The position numbers and the translations under genes were made by a program. This document shows positions 1 through 8,898 of a stretch of 64,000 nucleotides of DNA, piece after piece (position 1 is the stretch's first letter; each line of letters starts with the position of its first letter). Source of the stretch: Catenulisporales bacterium. GTDB lineage: Bacteria > Actinomycetota > Actinomycetes > Streptomycetales > Catenulisporaceae. Below the pieces are notes generated by a model that did not search any database, was not told the origin of the DNA, and saw only the letters and a program-made list of their open reading frames with translations. The stretch lies in the NCBI GenBank assembly GCA_019510485.1, contig JAEKKI010000144.1, positions 25,132 to 89,131 of the forward strand, given 5' to 3'.

Positions 1-609
1 CCGGTTCGCCGCGAACAGGACGCCGATCACGTGGCTGCCGAGCGTCAGCGGCACGCCGAGGATGGCGATCAGACCTTCCTCGCCGACCGCGTCGTCGATC
101 TCGGTGGTGTGGCGGAACCGGGCGTCCTGCGGGTAATCCGAGGTCGCATAAGGCTTCGCCGTCTGCGCGACCAGGCCGCCGAGCCCGGCACCCATCGGCA
201 GGCGCAGCGACTGGAAGCGAGCTGACACCGAGCCGTGGGTGACGCGCATGTATGTGTCGGCGTGCTCCGGATCGTCGAGCGTCAGATACGTGACGTCGGC
301 ACCGATCAGCGTGTGAGCCCGGGACACGATCGCCTTCAGCACCGCGTCCAGATCCCGCAGCGCCGCCAAGTCGCCGGCGGTCTCGAACAGCGCCACCAGC
401 TCGGCCTCCCGCCGGCGCGAGCGGGCCAGGGTGGCGCGCACCTGCAACGCCACCCGTTTGGCCGCCTCCAGCTCCGCCAGCTCCTCCGCGCTCGCGCCAC
501 CGACGCGCGCGGCCACGATCGGGCCGTCGTACTCGATGGCGGCGGCGTCGCGGGCCAGCAGGTCGAGGAACACCGAGGCGGTGGCGAGGGCGGACATGGC
601 GCCCAGCAT
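1..609 (-). CDS. GAF-domain transcriptional regulator (PucR/CdaR-like), 3' end cut by window edge
   Basis: Reading leftward from an ATG at 609 (alternative in-frame ATG at 597) the frame stays open to base 1, so only the N-terminal 203 residues are visible. Residues from about 60 onward look like a GAF sensor domain, including the segments ALFETAGDLAALRDLD and VPLTLGSHVIGVLFAANR. In actinomycetes this N-terminus is normally followed by a PucR-type helix-turn-helix domain, which would lie outside the window. The start is 11 bases after the stop of the 3-hydroxybutyrate dehydrogenase gene on the same strand, with a GGTGAGG-like Shine-Dalgarno inside that stop region, so the two are probably cotranscribed. 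The regulator assignment is inference; the GAF fold is well supported. Confidence 0.75.
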   Translation of the reverse strand, partial: MLGAMSALATASVFLDLLARDAAAIEYDGPIVAARVGGASAEELAELEAAKRVALQVRATLARSRRREAELVALFETAGDLAALRDLDAVLKAIVSRAHTLIGADVTYLTLDDPEHADTYMRVTHGSVSARFQSLRLPMGAGLGGLVAQTAKPYATSDYPQDARFRHTTEIDDAVGEEGLIAILGVPLTLGSHVIGVLFAANR

Positions 610-619
610 CACGCGGCCC

Positions 620-1417
620 TCACCGTGCTGTCCATCCGCCGTCCATGGCGAACGAGGCGCCGGACACCGAGGCCGCCGCCGGGGAGCACAGATACGCCAC
701 CAGTTCGGCGACCTCGGCCGGTTCGATCAGCCGCTTGACGGCCGAGCGCTCCAGCATCACCTTCTCCAGCACCTCGTCTTCTGGGATGCCGTGCGCGGCG
801 GCCTGGCCGGCGATCTGCTTCTCGACCAGCGGCGTGCGCACATAGGCCGGGTTCACGCAGTTCGAGGTGACGCCGTGCGGGGCGCCCTCCAGCGCCGCGA
901 CCTTCGACAGCCCCTCCAGGCCGTGCTTGGCCGAGACGTAGGCGACCTTGAACTCCGAGGCCCGCAGGCCGTGCGCCGAGGAGATGTTCACGATCCGCCC
1001 CCAGCCGCGCTCGTACATGTGCGGCAGCGACTCGCGGATCAGCCGGAACGGGGACTCCAGCATCAGCCGGAGGATCTTCGCGAACGTCTCCACCGGGAAC
1101 TCGTGCAGCGGCGCCACATGCTGCAACCCGGCGTTGTTCACCAGCACGTCCACGCCGCCGACCCGGTGCGGCAGCGCCGAGGCCTGGTCCGGATCGCTCA
1201 GGTCGGCCACCAGCGCCACCCCGCCGACCCGGTCGGCGGCGGCGTGCGCGCCGTCGGCGCTGATGTCGGCCACCACCACCTTCGCCCCGGCCGCGGCCAG
1301 CCGTTCGGCACAGGCCAGGCCGATGCCCCCGGCGGCGCCGGTGACCAGCGCGGTGCGGCCGGACAGGTCCGGGGGAGAGACCGCGGCGTCGGCGGCAGCT
1401 TCCACAGAAGGCGTCAT
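620..1417 (-). CDS. bdhA: 3-hydroxybutyrate dehydrogenase (short-chain dehydrogenase)
   Basis: A 265-residue classical SDR. The cofactor motif TGAAGGIG lies near residue 27, the NNAG motif follows strand 4, and the catalytic Ser plus YVSAK (Tyr-x3-Lys) sit near residues 150-165. The C-terminal segment with VRTPLV and QIA resembles bacterial D-3-hydroxybutyrate dehydrogenases, which interconvert 3-hydroxybutyrate and acetoacetate with NAD in the cytosol. The following GAF regulator is in the order often seen beside this gene in streptomycetes. The exact substrate is inferred from family resemblance; another 3-hydroxyacyl or sugar SDR activity cannot be excluded. Confidence 0.8.
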   Translation of the reverse strand: MTPSVEAAADAAVSPPDLSGRTALVTGAAGGIGLACAERLAAAGAKVVVADISADGAHAAADRVGGVALVADLSDPDQASALPHRVGGVDVLVNNAGLQHVAPLHEFPVETFAKILRLMLESPFRLIRESLPHMYERGWGRIVNISSAHGLRASEFKVAYVSAKHGLEGLSKVAALEGAPHGVTSNCVNPAYVRTPLVEKQIAGQAAAHGIPEDEVLEKVMLERSAVKRLIEPAEVAELVAYLCSPAAASVSGASFAMDGGWTAR

Positions 1418-1524
1418 ACTCGATGACGCTAGAGATGACGGCGGCCGCTTCCTATGTCGGCGGTCGCCATATACCCCGGGCGTTCTATGGCGTCGGTCAC
1501 CATCAGGCTACGTACGCTGCCGCC

Positions 1525-2328
1525 CTACTCTTCGTCCTCATTCGCCCCCGCTCCTTCGACGGGGACGACGATCAGCTCCCCCACGGCTTCCCGGAGCGCC
1601 TGTCGCGCCCCGGCACCCAGGCCGTCGTCACTCACCAGCACCGACGCCTCGTGCAGCGCGGCGATCTCGGACAGCCCCACAACTCCCCATTTGGTGTGGT
1701 CGGCCATCACCACCAGCCGGCGCGCGGTGGACACCAGGGCCCTGTTGGTCTCGGCTTCCATCAGATTCGGACTGGTGAACCCGGCGTCGGCGTCGATGCC
1801 GTGCACGCCGATGAACACGCAGTCCAGGTGCAGGCGGCGGATCGCCTGGATGGCCACCGGTCCGACCAGCGCGTCGGAGATCGTGCGCACTCCGCCGGTG
1901 AGGATCACCGTCTGCTGCGGTCCGGGCAGCGTGTGCAGCAGTTCCGCGACCGGCGGCGAGTTGGTCACGACGGTCAGCTCCGGCACGCAGGCCAGCTGCC
2001 GGGCGAACGCGTAGGTCGTCGATCCCGCCGACACGCCGATCGCCGTGCCCGGCCGTACCAGTTCGGCCGCGGTCCGCGCGATCGTCTCCTTGGCCCGCCG
2101 CTGCCGGGCCGCCTTCACGCTGAACGACGGCTCGTCGGTGGAGCCGCCGCTGCGCGCCGTGGCGCCGCCGTGAACCTTGGTCACCAAGCCCTGCTCGGCC
2201 AAGGCGTCCAGGTCGCGGCGCACCGTCATGTCGGAGACGTTAAGAGCGGTCACCAGGTCGGTCACCCGCACCGCGCCGTGCCGCCGGATCTCTTCCAGGA
2301 TCCACGTCTGCCGCTGCGCCGCCAGCAT
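1525..2328 (-). CDS. DeoR/GlpR-family transcriptional regulator
   Basis: A 267-residue protein with an N-terminal DeoR winged helix-turn-helix (residues about 5-60, containing VSDMTVRRDLDAL and the typical KVHGGA) and a C-terminal sugar-phosphate sensor domain (residues about 80-250, with GVSAGSTTYAFAR and VFIGVHGID). These proteins usually repress sugar catabolism or uptake genes until a phosphorylated sugar binds. It is transcribed away from a three-gene sugar ABC importer, and the 331 bases between them hold a long imperfect direct repeat that could be its operator. Control of that importer is inferred from position only. Confidence 0.85.
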   Translation of the reverse strand: MLAAQRQTWILEEIRRHGAVRVTDLVTALNVSDMTVRRDLDALAEQGLVTKVHGGATARSGGSTDEPSFSVKAARQRRAKETIARTAAELVRPGTAIGVSAGSTTYAFARQLACVPELTVVTNSPPVAELLHTLPGPQQTVILTGGVRTISDALVGPVAIQAIRRLHLDCVFIGVHGIDADAGFTSPNLMEAETNRALVSTARRLVVMADHTKWGVVGLSEIAALHEASVLVSDDGLGAGARQALREAVGELIVVPVEGAGANEDEE

Positions 2329-2411
2329 CGTCTGGCCCGCCCTTCGCCTCGAAGGTGTGAAGAAAAACGCCCCATGTCACCAGGAACGCTCAGAACCGAC
2401 CAGGTGAGTAC

Positions 2412-2570
2412 ACGGCAAAACCCTGACTCGTGCAAGTACCGCCCACCCGTCTCCCACCGCCGCCCGTCAAGGAGACGCTCCGTGTTCATGGCCAGGGATG
2501 ATCTCCAAGCGGAGTCGAACATTTCCTTTCGGTAACGAAGCCCCTTAACGCAAAGCCCTGACTCTTGACA
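2412..2570. promoter_or_regulatory. Two direct repeats and a -35 element ahead of the sugar importer
   Basis: In the 331-base gap between the DeoR regulator and the substrate-binding protein, ACGGCAAAACCCTGACTCGTG (2412-2432, 21 bases including last G) is nearly repeated as ACGCAAAGCCCTGACTCTTG (2548-2567). The second copy runs into TTGACA (2565-2570), a perfect -35 hexamer, with a weak TGAAGT 17 bases further on. A regulator bound to the second copy would cover the promoter. Assignment as a DeoR operator is inference. Confidence 0.5.
2439..2483. repeat. Copy of a short dispersed repeat (second locus at 50305-50418)
   Basis: The stretch CGCCCACCCGTCTCCCACC followed by CCGCCCGTCAAGGAG and CGCT recurs, with single-base differences, at 50305-50346 and again in the tandem copy at 50366-50400. 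Within this copy GTCTCC and GGAGAC can pair as a small hairpin. It is noncoding here. Two separated sites in 64 kb suggest a dispersed intergenic repeat family. Confidence 0.6.
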
Positions 2571-2659
2571 TCCGCCTCATCCAGCTGTGAAGTGTGCGCG
2601 AGCTTGTTGGTACATGTGCGAATCAGAACTGGAACGCGGCACTCCAAAGGAGCAGCTCC

Positions 2660-3961
2660 ATGTCCTCTGCACAGAACTCCCCATATGTCTCCGGCCCCTC
2701 GCGCCGTTCCCTGCTGCGCGGCGCTGTCGGCCTGGCCGGTGTGAGCGCTCTGGGAATCCCGACGCTGGCAGCGTGCTCCTCCAGCAGCAGCAAGACCGTG
2801 ACCGTCGGTTCCAACGGCTCCGACGCGGTCCCGAAGGCGGCGTTCGCCGCCCTGTTCACCGCCGCCAAGACCGCCACCGGAATCAGTACGAAGATCAACA
2901 CGGTCGACCACAACACGTTCCAGCAGAACATCTCGAACTACCTGCAGGGCACACCGGACGACATCTTCACCTGGTTCGCCGGCTACCGGATGCAGTTCTT
3001 CGCCCAGCAGGGCCTGCTGCACGACGTCGACGACGTGTGGGCCACGATCGGCGGCAACTTCTCGGACGCCATCAAGGCGCAGAGCAAGGGCCTGGACGGC
3101 AAGTACTACTTCGTCCCGGACTACTACTACCCCTGGGGCCTGTTCTACTCGAAGTCGCTGTGGTCCGCCAAGGGCTACACGGTCCCGACGACCTGGGACG
3201 ACTTCATCGCGCTGTGCAAGAAGATGAAGTCCGACGGCCTGTCCGCGGTGGCCCTGGGCGAACAGGACGGCTGGCCGGCCATGGGCACGTTCGACTACAT
3301 CAACATGCGCACCAACGGCTACCAGTTCCACATCGAGCTGATGCAGGGCAAGCAGGCCTGGACCGACCCGAAGGTGAAGGCGACCTTCGACCACTGGACC
3401 GAGCTGCTCGGCTACACCTCCCCCGGCGCCAACGGCCGCAAGTGGCAGGACGCGTGCACGATGGTGATGAACGGCAAGGCCGGGATGTGCGTGAACGGAC
3501 TGGACCAGGCCGGGGTGGTGTTCCAGGGCGCGGGCAAGACCGACGACCTGGACTTCTTCGCCTTCCCCGCGATCGACCCGGCCAACGCCCAGGACGCGGT
3601 CGAGGCCCCGATCGACGGCTGGATGATGTCGAAGAAGCCGAAGAACCACGGCGACGCGGTCAAGCTGCTGGAATGGCTGGGCACCGCGGCGGCGGAGAAC
3701 ACGTATCTGGCCACCGCGCCGAACGACGTCGCCGCGGCCACCAACCCGGACACGTCGAAGTACAACGCGCTGCAGAAGAAGTCGATCGACTTCGTAGCCT
3801 CGGCCAAGCAGATCTCGCAGTTCATGGACCGCGACGCCAACCCGACGTTCGTCTCCACGGTGATGATCCCGGCGCTGCAGAAGTTCATCGACGACCCCTC
3901 CTCCATCGGCTCGGCGCTGAGCGGCATCGAGGCCCAGAAGAAGAGCATCTACGGCAGCTGA
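2660..3961 (+). CDS. Sugar ABC transporter substrate-binding lipoprotein
   Basis: A 433-residue family 1 extracellular solute-binding protein. The N-terminus has a twin-arginine-like SRRSLLRG stretch, a hydrophobic segment and the lipobox LAAC (Cys near residue 39), so it is probably an exported, lipid-anchored receptor. Aromatic segments such as FVPDYYYPWGLFYSKS and the Trp-rich regions are typical of carbohydrate binding. The ATG at 2660 is preferred over upstream starts because AAAGGAGC lies 7-14 bases before it. The gene overlaps the first permease by one base (TGATG), forming a three-gene operon. The ligand is unknown; an oligosaccharide or monosaccharide is likely. Confidence 0.88.
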   Translation: MSSAQNSPYVSGPSRRSLLRGAVGLAGVSALGIPTLAACSSSSSKTVTVGSNGSDAVPKAAFAALFTAAKTATGISTKINTVDHNTFQQNISNYLQGTPDDIFTWFAGYRMQFFAQQGLLHDVDDVWATIGGNFSDAIKAQSKGLDGKYYFVPDYYYPWGLFYSKSLWSAKGYTVPTTWDDFIALCKKMKSDGLSAVALGEQDGWPAMGTFDYINMRTNGYQFHIELMQGKQAWTDPKVKATFDHWTELLGYTSPGANGRKWQDACTMVMNGKAGMCVNGLDQAGVVFQGAGKTDDLDFFAFPAIDPANAQDAVEAPIDGWMMSKKPKNHGDAVKLLEWLGTAAAENTYLATAPNDVAAATNPDTSKYNALQKKSIDFVASAKQISQFMDRDANPTFVSTVMIPALQKFIDDPSSIGSALSGIEAQKKSIYGS

Positions 3962-4875
3962 TGGGCGGATCGCGCAACGAGCACAGGAAGCTCAGAAAGC
4001 TCACCGGTCGCGACAAGGCCGCGCTGACCGCGATGGCCGGAATCCCGGCGCTGCTCACCACGGCGCTGATCTGGATCCCGGCCGTCGGGTCGATCGTGCT
4101 GTCGTTCAGCAAGTGGAACGGCATCGGCGGCTTCGGCGACATCAAGTGGATCGGCGGCCGCAACTACCACGACATCACGCACTCCTACCCGCCGTTCACC
4201 CCGGCCTGGCACCACAACCTGATCTGGTTCGCGGTGTTCGTGCTGGTCCCGGCGCCGCTCGGGCTGTATCTGGCCACGCAGTTGGACAAGCGGATCAAGG
4301 GATCGCGGATCTACCAGAACATCTTCTTCCTCCCGGTGGTGCTGTCGCTGGCGCTCGTGGGCTTCATGGTCGAGCTGATCTACGCCCCCGAGCAGGGCTT
4401 GATCAACAACCTGACCGGCCACACGAAGCCCGGGAACCTGGTGGACTGGATCGGCAACCCGCATCTGAACCTGTTCGCGGTGCTGACGCTCGCGGTGTGG
4501 CGGCAGACCGGCTACGTCATGATCCTGTGGCTGGCCGGCCTCAAGGCCGTCGACCCGGCGCTGCGCGAGGCCGCGGCGCTGGACGGCGCCGACGAGTGGC
4601 AGGCCTTCCGGCATGTGGTGCTGCCGTCGCTGCGGCCGGTGACCATCGTGGTCAGCGTCATCACGGTGGTGGAGACGCTGCGCGCCTTCGACATCGTCTA
4701 CGTGGTCAACCGCGGCAAGAACGGCCTGGAACTGCTCAGCACCCTGGTCACCGACAACATCGTCGGCGAGGCGATCCGGATCGGCTTCGGCTCGGCGCTG
4801 GCCTCGATCCTGCTGGTGGTCTCGTTGCTGGTGATCGTGCCGTATCTGATCGTGACGTTCCGGAGGGACGACTGA
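3961..4875 (+). CDS. Sugar ABC transporter permease (MalF/LacF type)
   Basis: A 304-residue inner-membrane permease with about six transmembrane segments and the EAA loop EAAALDGADEWQAFRHVVLP, which docks the ATPase. Its start overlaps the stop of the substrate-binding gene, and its own stop overlaps the start of the second permease (TGATG), so translation is coupled. No ATP-binding subunit gene lies in this operon. In streptomycetes such CUT1 importers share a distant ATPase (MsiK), and the same is inferred here. Confidence 0.88.
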   Translation: MGGSRNEHRKLRKLTGRDKAALTAMAGIPALLTTALIWIPAVGSIVLSFSKWNGIGGFGDIKWIGGRNYHDITHSYPPFTPAWHHNLIWFAVFVLVPAPLGLYLATQLDKRIKGSRIYQNIFFLPVVLSLALVGFMVELIYAPEQGLINNLTGHTKPGNLVDWIGNPHLNLFAVLTLAVWRQTGYVMILWLAGLKAVDPALREAAALDGADEWQAFRHVVLPSLRPVTIVVSVITVVETLRAFDIVYVVNRGKNGLELLSTLVTDNIVGEAIRIGFGSALASILLVVSLLVIVPYLIVTFRRDD

Positions 4876-5741
4876 TGAGGATCCTCGGCGTCCGCCCGGC
4901 GCGCCTGTCCCTGCACGCCTTCCTGATCCTGACCGCCGCGATCTGGCTGGTGCCGGTGGTGTGGGCGTTCTACACCGCGCTGCGGCCGTTCGGCGACACG
5001 GCCAAGCACGGGTACGTGTCGTTCGGCGGCTCGTACGGCGTGAAGAACTTCACCGACGCCTGGTCGCAGGCCGACATGGGGCACTTCTTCGTCAACACCG
5101 TCGTGATCACCCTGCCGGCGCTGGTGATCACGCTGTTCTTCGCGTCGATGGCGGCGTTCGTGATCGCCCGCTTCAAGTGGCGGTACAACATCGCGCTGCT
5201 CATCTTGTTCACGGCCGGCAACCTGCTGCCGCAGCAGGCGATCATCACACCGCTTTTCCGCATTTACACCAACATCACACTGCCGGACTGGATGTCGGAT
5301 TCCGGGGAGCTCTACGACTCGACGCTTGGGCTGATCCTGATCCACATCGCTTTCCAGACCGGATTCTGTGTCTTCGTGATGAGCAACTACATGAAGACCA
5401 TCCCCGGCGAGATCAGCGAGGCCGCGTTGGTCGACGGCGCCTCAGTGTTCCGGCAGTACTGGCAGCTGACGCTCCCGTTGTGCCGGCCGGTGCTGGCGGC
5501 TTTGGCGACGCTGGAGTTCACCTGGATCTACAACGACTTCTATTGGGCCACCGCGCTGATGTCCACTGGTGACAAGCGGCCGATCACCGCGGCGCTGGCG
5601 AATCTGCAAGGGGAGTTCTTCATCAACAACAACCTGGTGGCGGCGGGGTCGCTGCTGGTGGCGGTGCCGACGTTGGTGGTGTTCTTCGCGTTGCAGCGGC
5701 ACTTTGTCGCGGGTCTGACGCTTGGCGCCAACAAGGGGTAG
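4875..5741 (+). CDS. Sugar ABC transporter permease (MalG type)
   Basis: A 288-residue partner permease with about six membrane segments and the EAA motif EAALVDGASVFRQYWQLTLP near residue 185. With the preceding permease it would form the heterodimeric channel of a CUT1-type carbohydrate importer. It is the last gene of the operon and converges on the FtsX-type exporter gene 58 bases away. I see no strong terminator hairpin in that short gap. Confidence 0.88.
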   Translation: MRILGVRPARLSLHAFLILTAAIWLVPVVWAFYTALRPFGDTAKHGYVSFGGSYGVKNFTDAWSQADMGHFFVNTVVITLPALVITLFFASMAAFVIARFKWRYNIALLILFTAGNLLPQQAIITPLFRIYTNITLPDWMSDSGELYDSTLGLILIHIAFQTGFCVFVMSNYMKTIPGEISEAALVDGASVFRQYWQLTLPLCRPVLAALATLEFTWIYNDFYWATALMSTGDKRPITAALANLQGEFFINNNLVAAGSLLVAVPTLVVFFALQRHFVAGLTLGANKG

Positions 5742-5799
5742 CAATTCGAAGTATCCCGTTACGCCTCCTCAGCGGCCTCGTAGCGCTGCGCACGCGTTC

Positions 5800-8175
5800 T
5801 TACTCGAACCGCGCGTGCTCCGAGCCCGTCATCCGACTCAGCAAGGTCATGGAGCCGAGAATCATCCCGAGCGCACCGATCACCACGGCAGCGACTGTCG
5901 CGGAGTACGCGGCGAGAGGGAAGGACATCACGGCGTGCGGGGCCAGGGAGCGGACCGCGATGACGGCCATCGCGTAGGCGGCCAGGCCGGCCATCGCCGA
6001 GACGGCGACCAGGGGCAGGGCCGACTCGAGGAAGACGACGCGGCGCAGGACCGCCATCGGAGTGCCGGAGAGCCGCAGGAGGGTGAACGGCCGTTTGCGC
6101 TCGACCAGGCTGCCGGCTGTGGCCACGGCGATGGAGCAGCCGGCCACGAACAGGGTCAGGCCCACGGCGAACAGGATCATCTGCTGGGCGGCGCGGTACA
6201 TCGTCTGGCGGATCGAGGCGACTTCGCCGAAGGTCATGGGGCCGGCGGCGTTGGTGGACCAGTTGTCCGGGCTGGATATGGCGAGCAGCACCGGCGCGTG
6301 GCGGTCGAGGTAGGTGCGGGCGCGTTCCAGAGCTGTTCGGTCCGAGGCCGCGACCATCAGGGTCGTGACGTCCAGGCGGGAGAGGTCGACGCCGGCCGGG
6401 GCCGGGGCCGGCCGGCCGACGCCGGTGCCGCGGTCGACGTCGGCGTAGCCGATGACCGGCAGGTGCAGCATCAGGGGGTTGTCGATGAAGAGCTCATCGG
6501 CGGCGATCACCGCGACGTCCTGGCCCGGCGCACAGGTGCCCAGCGCGGGCGCCGCCTTGGCGTCGGCGCAGCTGACGTACTGCGACGGCGGCTGCCAGCC
6601 GCTCGGCGGCGGCGTGTCGCCTCCCGGCCGCCAGTTCGAGGGGTCCTGGCCGATGTAGATCGGGATGGCCGAGACTCCTGGCATGGCTCTCAAGTCTCGT
6701 ACCGTGCCCGCGGCCACGGCGGGCGTGAGCGGGACGCTGTCGTAGCGCAGCCGCAGGACGTTGTTCAGCGGTGCGCGATCGCCCGATGTCGTGGCCCGCA
6801 CCGCGCTCGGCAGCACGCCGGCCACCGCCGTGCCGACGAACACGGCCACGGTCACCCCGCTGACCGTGCGGAACGTGGCGCGCGGGTCGTCGGCCAGCCG
6901 CCGGGCGACCAGTGTGGCGGCGGCACCGCCGGCGAGCCGCCCCAGCAGCCGGGACGCCTGCAGGGTGACCCACGGCCCGGCCGCCACGATGCCCCACAGC
7001 GTGAAGACCAGCGCCGGGTACATGAAGGCGTCGGCCGAGTCGGTGATCGGCAGGTTCACCGCGATCAGGAACAGCACCACGCCGATGAGCAGCGGGAGCA
7101 GGCGCTCCAGGGTCGGCGGCTTCGGCGTGGCCTTGCGGCTGACGGCCAGCGGGTCGTATCGCACGCGGCGCAGCGAGCGGAGGGCGGCGAAGGCGGCCAG
7201 AACGGGGACGAGGACCAGGGCTCCGAGGTAGCCCCACAGCTTCGGGGACACGTCCGAGGGGAAGAAGCGGTCGCCGGTGACGTCCACCTTGGCGACCTGC
7301 GAGCTCACCGCGAGGTACAGGAGCGTGCCGCCGACCGCGCCGAGCGCGGCGCCGACGAAGGACTCGACCGAGGCGACGGCGCCGACCTGCCGCGGCGTCG
7401 CGCCGACCAGGCGCATCGCCGCGTAGCGCTCCTCGCGGCGGGCGGCGGACAGCCGGGTCGCGGTGCCGACCATGATGATGATCGGCAGCAGGAGGGCGAC
7501 GGTGCCGAACGCGAAGGCGAAGCGGTAGATGTTCGTGGTCCCCTTCACCTCCTTGGCGGTCGACATCGCGGTGATGGCCCTGGTGGCCGGGCGATCCTTG
7601 AGCTCGTCCGGGCGGTGGCCGATGACGACGGCCAGCTCGTCCGGGCCGGACAGCGCGGCCTTGCCGATGAGGCCGGCCTGGTGCCCGGGGAAGCGGTCGC
7701 CGAGCTGATCGGCCGGAGTCTTGGCGAGCAGGCGGGCCAGGGCCGGGGAGACGTAGTACTCGCCGGCGGCGGGCACCTCCGTCATCCCGGGAATGGTCGG
7801 GGCGTCGGCGGTCAGCGCGGCGACGTCGAGGCGGCGGATCTCCGTGCCCTGATAGAAGTCCTGGGCGAAGTTCCACAGTTCCTTGGCGCCGGCCTGCTTC
7901 GCCGCGGCGAGGTCGAGGCCGGTGCCGTCATCGGCGACAAGTCCGGCGCCGGCCTTGGCGCCGGGCGCGTGACCCTCATGCGGCGACGCGGCGCCGGCCG
8001 TAGTGGGTGCGCACTCCCAGCACTGGCGCGCCGTCGTGCTCTGATAGGCGTTGAACAGGCTGAAGACACCGAGCATGATCGCGACGCCGATCAGCACCGC
8101 GAACGTCGTCAGCGCCAGGCGGGTCACGGCTTCGCGACCGCCGCGCAGGGTGAGGCGCATTCCGAGACGGATCAT
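5800..8175 (-). CDS. FtsX/MacB-like ABC transporter permease
   Basis: A 791-residue membrane protein with one N-terminal helix (LALTTFAVLIGVAIMLGVF), a large extracytoplasmic domain, and two FtsX-type blocks of three or four helices near residues 250-420 and 680-780. This is the usual layout of actinobacterial FtsX-family exporters. The ATG at 8175 lies two bases after the stop of the ATPase gene; the open frame continues further upstream only as low-complexity Arg/Pro sequence antisense to that gene, so the longer start is rejected. With the ATPase it probably exports peptides or lipids or responds to envelope stress. The substrate is unknown. Confidence 0.85.
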   Translation of the reverse strand: MIRLGMRLTLRGGREAVTRLALTTFAVLIGVAIMLGVFSLFNAYQSTTARQCWECAPTTAGAASPHEGHAPGAKAGAGLVADDGTGLDLAAAKQAGAKELWNFAQDFYQGTEIRRLDVAALTADAPTIPGMTEVPAAGEYYVSPALARLLAKTPADQLGDRFPGHQAGLIGKAALSGPDELAVVIGHRPDELKDRPATRAITAMSTAKEVKGTTNIYRFAFAFGTVALLLPIIIMVGTATRLSAARREERYAAMRLVGATPRQVGAVASVESFVGAALGAVGGTLLYLAVSSQVAKVDVTGDRFFPSDVSPKLWGYLGALVLVPVLAAFAALRSLRRVRYDPLAVSRKATPKPPTLERLLPLLIGVVLFLIAVNLPITDSADAFMYPALVFTLWGIVAAGPWVTLQASRLLGRLAGGAAATLVARRLADDPRATFRTVSGVTVAVFVGTAVAGVLPSAVRATTSGDRAPLNNVLRLRYDSVPLTPAVAAGTVRDLRAMPGVSAIPIYIGQDPSNWRPGGDTPPPSGWQPPSQYVSCADAKAAPALGTCAPGQDVAVIAADELFIDNPLMLHLPVIGYADVDRGTGVGRPAPAPAGVDLSRLDVTTLMVAASDRTALERARTYLDRHAPVLLAISSPDNWSTNAAGPMTFGEVASIRQTMYRAAQQMILFAVGLTLFVAGCSIAVATAGSLVERKRPFTLLRLSGTPMAVLRRVVFLESALPLVAVSAMAGLAAYAMAVIAVRSLAPHAVMSFPLAAYSATVAAVVIGALGMILGSMTLLSRMTGSEHARFE

Positions 8176-8177
8176 GG

Positions 8178-8867
8178 TCACGCCACCGCCGAACTCGGCG
8201 TGGTGAGCGCACGGCCGTCGCGGACGACGATCTCCCGGTCGGCGTAGGCGGCCACCCGGGCGTCGTGGGTGACCAGGACGACGGTGGTGCCTTCCTCGCG
8301 CGCGGCGGTGACCAGGAGGTTCATCACGTTCTCGCCGGTGAGCGTGTCCAGGGCGCCGGTCGGCTCGTCGGCGAACAGGACCCGGGGCTTGTGGACCAGG
8401 GCCCGGGCCAGCGCCACCCGCTGCGCCTGACCGCCGGAGAGTTCGCCGCTGCGGTGGGTGCCGTGCTCGCTCAGGCCGAGTCGTTCCAGCCACGGCGCGG
8501 CCTGAGCGTAAGCCCGGCGGCGCGGCATCTTCGCCAGCAGCAGCGGCAGCGCGACGTTATCGAGCGCGGTCAGCTCCGGCACCAGCTGCCCGAACTGGAA
8601 CACGAACCCGAAGGCGTCGCGGCGCAGCTCGGTGCGCTTGGCCTCGCCCAAGGTGTCGACCCGTGTTCCGTCAAACCACACCTCGCCCTGGTCGGGCTTG
8701 TAGATGCCGGCCAGGCAGTGCAAGAGCGTGGATTTGCCGGACCCGGACGGGCCCATGATCGCGAGCAGCTCGCCGCGCTCGACGGTGACGCTCGCTCCAC
8801 GCAACGCCTGTGTGGCGCCGAAGGAGCGGTGCACGTCCCGTGCGTCGAGAAGGAGTTTGGTGGTCAT
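8178..8867 (-). CDS. ABC transporter ATP-binding protein (LolD/MacB type)
   Basis: A 229-residue ATPase with Walker A GPSGSGKS (residues 39-46), signature LSGGQ, Walker B VLFADEP and the H-loop VLVTHD. Its length and sequence fit the LolD/MacB/FtsE group that pairs with FtsX-type permeases. The permease gene starts two bases downstream, and a PadR regulator gene lies 31 bases upstream on the same strand, suggesting a padR-ATPase-permease operon controlled by its own first gene product. Confidence 0.92.
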   Translation of the reverse strand: MTTKLLLDARDVHRSFGATQALRGASVTVERGELLAIMGPSGSGKSTLLHCLAGIYKPDQGEVWFDGTRVDTLGEAKRTELRRDAFGFVFQFGQLVPELTALDNVALPLLLAKMPRRRAYAQAAPWLERLGLSEHGTHRSGELSGGQAQRVALARALVHKPRVLFADEPTGALDTLTGENVMNLLVTAAREEGTTVVLVTHDARVAAYADREIVVRDGRALTTPSSAVA

Positions 8868-8898
8868 CTTCGCGCCCCCTGATGCATGTCTGCTTTTC

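Noticed and set aside
5722..8247. 841-codon rightward open frame
   Set aside because: Antisense to the FtsX permease; composition is that of a complementary-strand shadow.
8176..8493. Longer N-terminus for the FtsX-type permease
   Set aside because: The extra 106 residues are Arg/Pro/Gly-rich and are the out-of-frame reading of the ATPase gene; ATG 8175 fits the family.
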